Positions 33,599 to 37,507 of a DNA stretch of 37,507 nt are shown here, one piece after another (within the stretch, counting starts at the first letter, position 1; each line of letters begins with the position of its first letter). The notes beneath the pieces were generated by a model, which searched no databases, had not been told where the DNA came from, and was given only the letters and a program-made list of their open reading frames with translations. This stretch comes from Pseudomonas delhiensis (lineage in GTDB: Bacteria > Pseudomonadota > Gammaproteobacteria > Pseudomonadales > Pseudomonadaceae), in NCBI RefSeq assembly GCF_900187975.1, contig NZ_FZPC01000047.1, positions 1-37,507 on the forward strand, given 5' to 3'. Position numbers and translations under genes: made by a program.

Positions 33599-34648
33599 AT
33601 GGCAGAGGACTTCGATTCCAGACGGCGCGATCTGATGCGCATGGCGGCGGTGGCCGTGGTGGCGGCGCAACTGCCGCGCCTGGCCGAGGCCGCCGGCGAG
33701 CCCGTGGAGCAAACCCCGCCGGCGGCGAAGGCCGGCGCGCACACGGCGTTCGCCGCCCTCCGCCAGATCGATGCCGGGCTGCTCAGCGTGGGCTACGCCG
33801 AGGACGGCCCGGCCGACGGGCCGCCGGTGATCCTGCTGCATGGCTGGCCCTACGACATCTACGCCTTCGTCGACGTGGCGCCGTTGCTGGCGGCGCGCGG
33901 CTACCGGGTGATAGTGCCCTGGCTGCGCGGCTACGGCAGCACGCGCTTCCTTTCCGAACGGACGATGCGCAACGGCCAGCCGGCGGCGGTGGCCTCGGAC
34001 ATCATTGCCCTGATGGACGCGCTGAAGATCGACCAGGCCATCCTCGCCGGCTTCGACTGGGGCGCGCGCACCGCCGACATCATCGCCGCGCTCTGGCCGC
34101 AGCGCTGCAAGGGCCTGGTGGCTGTAAGCGGCTACCTGATCGGCAGCCAGGAGGCCGGCAGCAAGCCGCTGCCGCCGGAAGCCGAGTTCCTCTGGTGGTA
34201 CCAGTTCTACTTCGCCACCGAGCGCGGCCGGCTCGGCTACCAGCAGAACACCCACGCCTTCGCCAGGCTCATCTGGCGGCAGGCCTCGCCGAAGTGGCGC
34301 TTCGACGACGCCACCTTCGAACGCAGCGCCAAGGCCTTCGACAACCCCGACCACGTCGCCATCACCGTCCACAACTACCGCTGGCGCCAGGCCCTGGCCG
34401 AAGGCGAGGCGAAGTACGACGAGCTGGAGCGGAAGCTGGCCAAGGCCCCACCGATCACGGTGCCCACCATCACCCTGGAAGGCGACGCCAACGGCGCCCC
34501 CCACCCGCCGCCCAGCGCCTATGCCGCCAGGTTCACCGGCAAGTACGAGCATCGCACGCTGAGCGGCGGCATCGGCCACGACCTGCCGCAGGAGGCGCCA
34601 CAGGCGTTCGCCCAGGCGGTGGTGGATGTGGGGGGCTGGGCGGGGTGA
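33599..34648 (+). CDS. Alpha/beta hydrolase, epoxide-hydrolase-like, with Tat-type leader
   Basis: This hydrolase has 349 residues. The N-terminus SRRRDLMRMAAVAVVAAQLPRLAEAAG resembles a twin-arginine leader, so it is probably periplasmic. The fold motifs are HGWPYD (oxyanion region), the nucleophile elbow GFDWGAR with Asp as nucleophile, and GIGHDLPQEAP with the catalytic His. An Asp nucleophile marks the epoxide hydrolase/haloalkane dehalogenase branch rather than esterases. GGGGGACAT just before the ATG gives the start. It is a single gene facing the toxin-antitoxin pair; the substrate is unknown. Confidence 0.87.
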   Translation: MAEDFDSRRRDLMRMAAVAVVAAQLPRLAEAAGEPVEQTPPAAKAGAHTAFAALRQIDAGLLSVGYAEDGPADGPPVILLHGWPYDIYAFVDVAPLLAARGYRVIVPWLRGYGSTRFLSERTMRNGQPAAVASDIIALMDALKIDQAILAGFDWGARTADIIAALWPQRCKGLVAVSGYLIGSQEAGSKPLPPEAEFLWWYQFYFATERGRLGYQQNTHAFARLIWRQASPKWRFDDATFERSAKAFDNPDHVAITVHNYRWRQALAEGEAKYDELERKLAKAPPITVPTITLEGDANGAPHPPPSAYAARFTGKYEHRTLSGGIGHDLPQEAPQAFAQAVVDVGGWAG

Positions 34649-34700
34649 TGGACGCTGGTGACTGAACCTCGCCGTTCCCTTGGATTGGAGCGGCAAGGCT

Positions 34701-34988
34701 TCAGCGCCGTTTGCTGGCCAGGTCGTAGATTTCGTCGTTGCGGCGTGCGCCCACCGCGATGATCAGTACTTCGATGCGCGGGCCGTCCACGCGGTAGACG
34801 ATGCGGGTGTTGCCCACCCTGATCCTGCGGCAGCCGGCGAGGCTGCCCGCCAGGGCCTTGCCCAGCTTGTCGGGCTCGCCCTCGACGATGCGCTGCCCGA
34901 TGACCTTGAGGATTCGCTGCGCCTCGACCCTACCGAGGCGCAACAGATCGTCCGTGACCGCTTCGTGATAGATGACGTTCCATGCCAT
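34701..34988 (-). CDS. RelE/ParE-family toxin
   Basis: This 95-residue toxin has the RelE fold signature: WNVIYHEAVTDDLLRL at the start, GKALAGSLAGCRRIRVGNTRIVYRVDG in the middle and VLIIAVGARRNDEIYDLASKR at the end. The basic residues and final Tyr in NDEIYDLA are placed as in ribosome-dependent mRNA interferases of this family. It is preceded by the antitoxin gene on the same strand with a 15-base gap, the usual antitoxin-first order. Confidence 0.9.
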   Translation of the reverse strand: MAWNVIYHEAVTDDLLRLGRVEAQRILKVIGQRIVEGEPDKLGKALAGSLAGCRRIRVGNTRIVYRVDGPRIEVLIIAVGARRNDEIYDLASKRR

Positions 34989-35003
34989 GCGGCCTGGCCT
35001 TCT

Positions 35004-35288
35004 TCAGTCGGCGAAGCGAGCCACCATGTCCTCGTGGCTGATCGCCTTGCTTGCGTCGAAGCTGTCCAGGCGGTCACGGGCGACGCGCTCCACGCGCAGG
35101 TCTTCCAGTTCGTCGAGCAGTTCCTGGTAGGCCTCGACGTTGAGGATGACCGCAGCGGGTTCGTTGTCCTTGAAAACGACGAGCTTCTCGGTCTTCCGAG
35201 TCGCCACGTCCCGCAGCTTCGCACTGAAGCTTCGCGCCATGCTCGTGACGGACACCGCCTGATCAGCGCGGTCCATGAGTGCTGCCAT
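35004..35288 (-). CDS. Phd/YefM-family antitoxin
   Basis: This antitoxin has 94 residues. The N-terminal DNA-binding half has SVTSMARSFSAKLRDVATRKTEKLVVFKDNEPAAVILNVEAYQELLDEL, the standard Phd/YefM pattern. The C-terminal acidic tail, rich in Asp, Glu and Arg, would wrap the toxin. GGGAG eight bases before the ATG at 35288 fits; an internal ATG at 35276 is possible. It would repress its own promoter, which lies in the AT-rich stretch upstream (about 35310-35380). Confidence 0.9.
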   Translation of the reverse strand: MAALMDRADQAVSVTSMARSFSAKLRDVATRKTEKLVVFKDNEPAAVILNVEAYQELLDELEDLRVERVARDRLDSFDASKAISHEDMVARFAD

Positions 35289-35578
35289 TGCCTGGTCTCC
35301 CGTCGGTGGATCTTTCAGCGTTTTATTGGCCGGTTTATCGGGCTAATTGAGGTGTGTTGCATTATGCGCTGAATATTGTGCTTTTCAAGCTGTATGTCGG
35401 TGAGTGGCCAGGGGCGGCGTGCTGAGTATCCACGGAGCCTCCTGTTCGAGGGGAGGGGCGGGCTGGATTTGGAACTTTCCTACGGTTCTATCGGTGTCGC
35501 GCTACACCGGCGCGGCGGAAGGGCGCGTATCTGGTCTAGTCTGCAGGTCTGCCCGTCGCTTTTCAGGAGGAACCCGCC
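35289..35578. promoter_or_regulatory. Divergent promoter region, antitoxin and hydrolase
   Basis: This 290-base gap has an AT-rich half next to the antitoxin gene. A perfect inverted repeat CGGTGT-N6-ACACCG (35492-35509) lies about 70 bases before the hydrolase start and could be an operator. No gene was found in the gap. Confidence 0.4.
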
Positions 35579-36457
35579 ATGCCGCGCCTTACCGCCCGCG
35601 ATTTCCCGCCCGAGCTGCTGGAGCTGTACGACCACTACGCCCATGGCCTGATCAACCGCCGCGAGTTCATCCAGCGCGCTTCGCTGGTCACCGTCGGCGC
35701 GGCTGCGCTGCTGCCGGCGCTGAGCCCGGACTATGCGCTGGCCGAGCAGGTGCCGTTCACCGACCCGGACATCGCCCCCGAGTACATCGGCTACGACTCG
35801 CCCAGGGGCAATGGTCGGGTGCGCGCGTACCTGGTGCGGCCGGCCAGGGTTCAGGGCAAGGTGCCGGCGGTGCTGGTGGTGCACGAGAACCGTGGGCTCA
35901 ACCCCTATATCGAAGACGTGGCGCGGCGGCTGGCCAAGGCCGGGTTCATCGCGCTGGCGCCGGACGGGCTCAGCTCCGTCGGCGGCTACCCGGGCAACGA
36001 CGACAAGGGGCGCGAACTGCAGGCGAAGGTCGACCCCGGGAAGCTGATGAACGACTTCTTCGCCGGCCTGGAGTGGCTGATGTGCCACGAGGGCGGCACC
36101 GGCAAGGTCGGTATCACCGGGTTCTGCTATGGCGGCGGGGTGGCCAATGCGGCGGCGGTGGCCTACCCGGAGCTGGCCGCGGCGGTGCCTTTCTACGGCC
36201 GCCAGCCACGCAGCGAGGACGTGCCGCGGATCCAGGCGCCGCTGCTGCTGCACTACGCCGAACTGGACACGCGCATCAACGAGGGCTGGCCGGCCTACGA
36301 GCAGGCGCTGAAGGCCGCCGGCAAGACCTACCAGGCGTACATCTACCCCGGCGTGAACCACGGTTTCCACAACGACTCCACGCCACGCTACGACGAGGCT
36401 GCGGCCAGGCTCGCCTGGGACCGCACCCTGGCCTGGTTCCGCCGCTACCTGGCCTGA
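35579..36457 (+). CDS. Dienelactone-hydrolase-family protein with Tat-type leader
   Basis: This protein has 292 residues. About 25 residues precede a twin-arginine leader, [23 protein letters not shown], as in YghX-type proteins, so it is probably exported folded. The hydrolase core has the oxyanion region [20 protein letters not shown], the nucleophile Cys in GFCYGGG, the acid Asp in AELDTRIN and the His in GVNHGFHND. This complete Cys-Asp-His set fits dienelactone hydrolases. AGGAGG before the ATG is a strong ribosome site. Its substrate is unknown, and no ring-cleavage genes are near, so a role in aromatic breakdown is not supported. Confidence 0.9.
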   Translation: MPRLTARDFPPELLELYDHYAHGLINRREFIQRASLVTVGAAALLPALSPDYALAEQVPFTDPDIAPEYIGYDSPRGNGRVRAYLVRPARVQGKVPAVLVVHENRGLNPYIEDVARRLAKAGFIALAPDGLSSVGGYPGNDDKGRELQAKVDPGKLMNDFFAGLEWLMCHEGGTGKVGITGFCYGGGVANAAAVAYPELAAAVPFYGRQPRSEDVPRIQAPLLLHYAELDTRINEGWPAYEQALKAAGKTYQAYIYPGVNHGFHNDSTPRYDEAAARLAWDRTLAWFRRYLA

Positions 36458-36554
36458 CTGCGCCCCCCGGCCGCAGCCTGTCGGTCAGGAAAGGCTTGCC
36501 CTGGCGGCTGGACGTGGCAAGCTAGCGGCCCTCCCGTCCACCCCCTTCCGCATC

Positions 36555-37115
36555 ATGTCGCTCAATCGCAAAGTCGTTCTCGCGGGCGTGCTGATCCTGG
36601 CCTGGCTCGGCATCCTGTTCGCCGCCTTCTGGTCGTTCCACGGCCGCTACCTGCGCACCTATCCGGACACCACCCAGCTGTTCGATGGCCAGGCGCTGCA
36701 ACTGCCGGCGCAACTGGCCGGCCCGGGGCCTATCCGCGTGGTGCACTTCTGGGACCCGGAATGCCCGTGCAACGTCGCCAACCAGCAGCACCTGGCCTCG
36801 TTGATCAAGCGCTTCGAGCCCCAGGGCGTGGACTTCTACGCCTACCGCAAGCCCGGCACCCAGGGTCGCCTGGCCAGCGAGCTGTGGGGCCTGAAGCCGC
36901 TGCCGGAATTCCCCTCGCCGCCGCCCATCGCCGCCAGCCCCTCGGTGGCGGTGTGGGACCGCGACGGCAAGCTGGCCTACTTCGGCCCCTACAGCGAAGG
37001 CGCCACCTGCACCTCGGCCAACAGCTTCATCGAGCCGGTGATCCAGGCGCTGGTCGAAGGCCGCCAGGTGAAGTCCCCCAGCACCCTGGCCACCGGTTGC
37101 TATTGCGACTGGTAA
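36555..37115 (+). CDS. Membrane-anchored thioredoxin-like protein (DUF6436 type)
   Basis: This protein has 186 residues. One N-terminal membrane segment (about 8-27) is followed by a periplasmic thioredoxin-like domain: IRVVHFWDPECPCNVANQQHLASL, VDFYAYRKPG, PSVAVWDRDGKLAYFGPYSEG. The redox site is CPC rather than CxxC, and the protein ends in GCYCDW, a second CxC pair. It resembles the DUF6436 family common in pseudomonads; its function is not known. The start at 36555 lacks a clear ribosome site. It lies 97 bases after the hydrolase gene on the same strand. Confidence 0.82.
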   Translation: MSLNRKVVLAGVLILAWLGILFAAFWSFHGRYLRTYPDTTQLFDGQALQLPAQLAGPGPIRVVHFWDPECPCNVANQQHLASLIKRFEPQGVDFYAYRKPGTQGRLASELWGLKPLPEFPSPPPIAASPSVAVWDRDGKLAYFGPYSEGATCTSANSFIEPVIQALVEGRQVKSPSTLATGCYCDW

Positions 37116-37131
37116 CGACGTTGGGCGTGGC

Positions 37132-37507
37132 GTAGGGCAATGAAATGGACTCCTCCCTCCTACGGCATCTAGGTGCCAGACTGATGTGTTGGCAACAGTC
37201 CCGGAGGGGGAGTCACGATGAACATTAAACGCATTGGCTTGGATCTGGCAAAACAAGTCTTCCAGGTGCACGCGGTCGACAGCCACGAACAGGTGGTGTG
37301 CCGTCGCCAGCTCAAGCGCGACAAGGTCCAGGATTTCTTCCGCCAGTTGGCGCCATGCCTGGTGGCGATGGAGGCCTGTGGCAGTGCGCACTACTGGGCG
37401 CGCGAACTGCGCCAGCTGGGACACGAGGTCCGCCTGATCGCCCCGCAGTTCGTCAAACCCTACGTCAAGGGCGACAAGCACGATGCCCACGACGCCGAAG
37501 CGATCTG
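37132..37507 (+). mobile_element. IS110-family element, right copy, 5' part
   Basis: The element begins at about 37139, just after GTAGGGC, and runs off the window. Its first 95 bases including GTAGGGC (37132-37226) match 95-1 reversed without a mismatch. The upstream part is only about 80 bases long. It can fold into an outer stem (GACTCC ... GGAGTC) with two inner hairpins, GGCA-N6-TGCC and TGTTG-N-CAACA. Confidence 0.85.
37218..37507 (+). CDS. IS110-family transposase, N-terminal part (cut by window end)
   Basis: The 96 visible residues form the start of the DEDD/RuvC-like catalytic domain: Asp in RIGLDLAKQVFQVH, Glu in VAMEACGSAHYWAREL, and the Asp pair in GDKHDAHDAEAI with APQFVKPYVKG before it. 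All four family acidic positions that should lie here are present. GGGGAG before the ATG is a strong ribosome site. The C-terminal domain with the catalytic Ser lies beyond the window. The long 3' side is also outside, so IS110 versus IS1111 subgroup cannot be decided. Confidence 0.92.
   Translation, partial: MNIKRIGLDLAKQVFQVHAVDSHEQVVCRRQLKRDKVQDFFRQLAPCLVAMEACGSAHYWARELRQLGHEVRLIAPQFVKPYVKGDKHDAHDAEAI

Noticed and set aside
35579..36457. Dienelactone hydrolase as part of the p-cresol pathway
   Set aside because: No ring-cleavage or muconate genes are nearby, it lies 29 kb from pch, and the Tat-type leader points to export.
37150..37180. CCTAC in the IS leader as a guide complementary to the GTAGG of the target
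   Set aside because: A 5-base match is expected by chance, and the full element is needed before a guide can be claimed.
1..37507. Composite transposon carrying the whole 37 kb
   Set aside because: IS110-family elements are not known to move as classical pairs, the cargo includes core-type tad genes, and no target duplication can be seen.

Overview
The window is high-GC DNA with dense, short-spaced operons and the gene families of a Pseudomonas. A complete tad/rcp/flp locus in the order known from P. aeruginosa, a pchACXF-type p-cresol operon and GTAGGAGCG-type REP repeats all point to that genus. Species cannot be fixed from the sequence alone. No rRNA, tRNA or CRISPR array was seen.

Layout. 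(1) Positions 1-409: the 5' tip of an IS110-family element facing left, then a cluster of REP-like repeats. (2) 410-6956: a p-cresol island. A DmpR/XylR-type sigma-54 activator (minus strand) lies divergent from pchA-pchC-pchX-pchF. A near-consensus -24/-12 promoter, two Crc/Hfq-type A-rich motifs and a strong terminator after pchF go with it. (3) 7030-10272: a chemoreceptor, and an HD-GYP c-di-GMP phosphodiesterase on the opposite strand. (4) 10459-16134: a dense two-component block. It holds a REC-AraC regulator overlapping a 7TM hybrid kinase, two PprB-like REC-LuxR regulators facing each other, and a stand-alone receiver. (5) 16324-29415: the Flp pilus locus. flp (minus) is divergent from a 12.7-kb operon of rcpC, rcpA, tadZ, tadA, tadB, tadC, tadD, a DUF3613 gene, tadG, a TadE-like gene and a PprA-like PAS histidine kinase. 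(6) 29416-37115: an accessory tail with small ORFs, a TetR repressor with its palindromic operator, a MASE2 protein with a degenerate GGDEF domain, an RlmN-like radical SAM enzyme, a Tat-type alpha/beta hydrolase, a RelE/Phd toxin-antitoxin pair, a dienelactone-hydrolase-like enzyme and a thioredoxin-like membrane protein. (7) 37132-37507: a second IS110-family copy facing right.

How the genes work together. In the pch island the activator probably senses a cresol-like phenol and switches on periplasmic oxidation of p-cresol to 4-hydroxybenzaldehyde (PchF flavoprotein with PchC cytochrome) and then to 4-hydroxybenzoate (PchA). PchX is the only product with a Tat-type leader, and PchF has none. 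The tad block encodes a Flp fibre machine bracketed by sensory genes, and two c-di-GMP-type proteins sit nearby, which suggests control of surface attachment. The prepilin peptidase usually found with this locus is not in the window.

The most notable points are the possible PchX/PchF co-export, the doubled PprB-like regulators with a receiver, the phased GTWACTTG repeats at the flp/rcpC promoter, the MASE2-GGDEF protein that keeps its I-site but has lost its active site, and the perfect 95-bp inverted IS ends at both window edges, each inserted at the same point of a repeated target.
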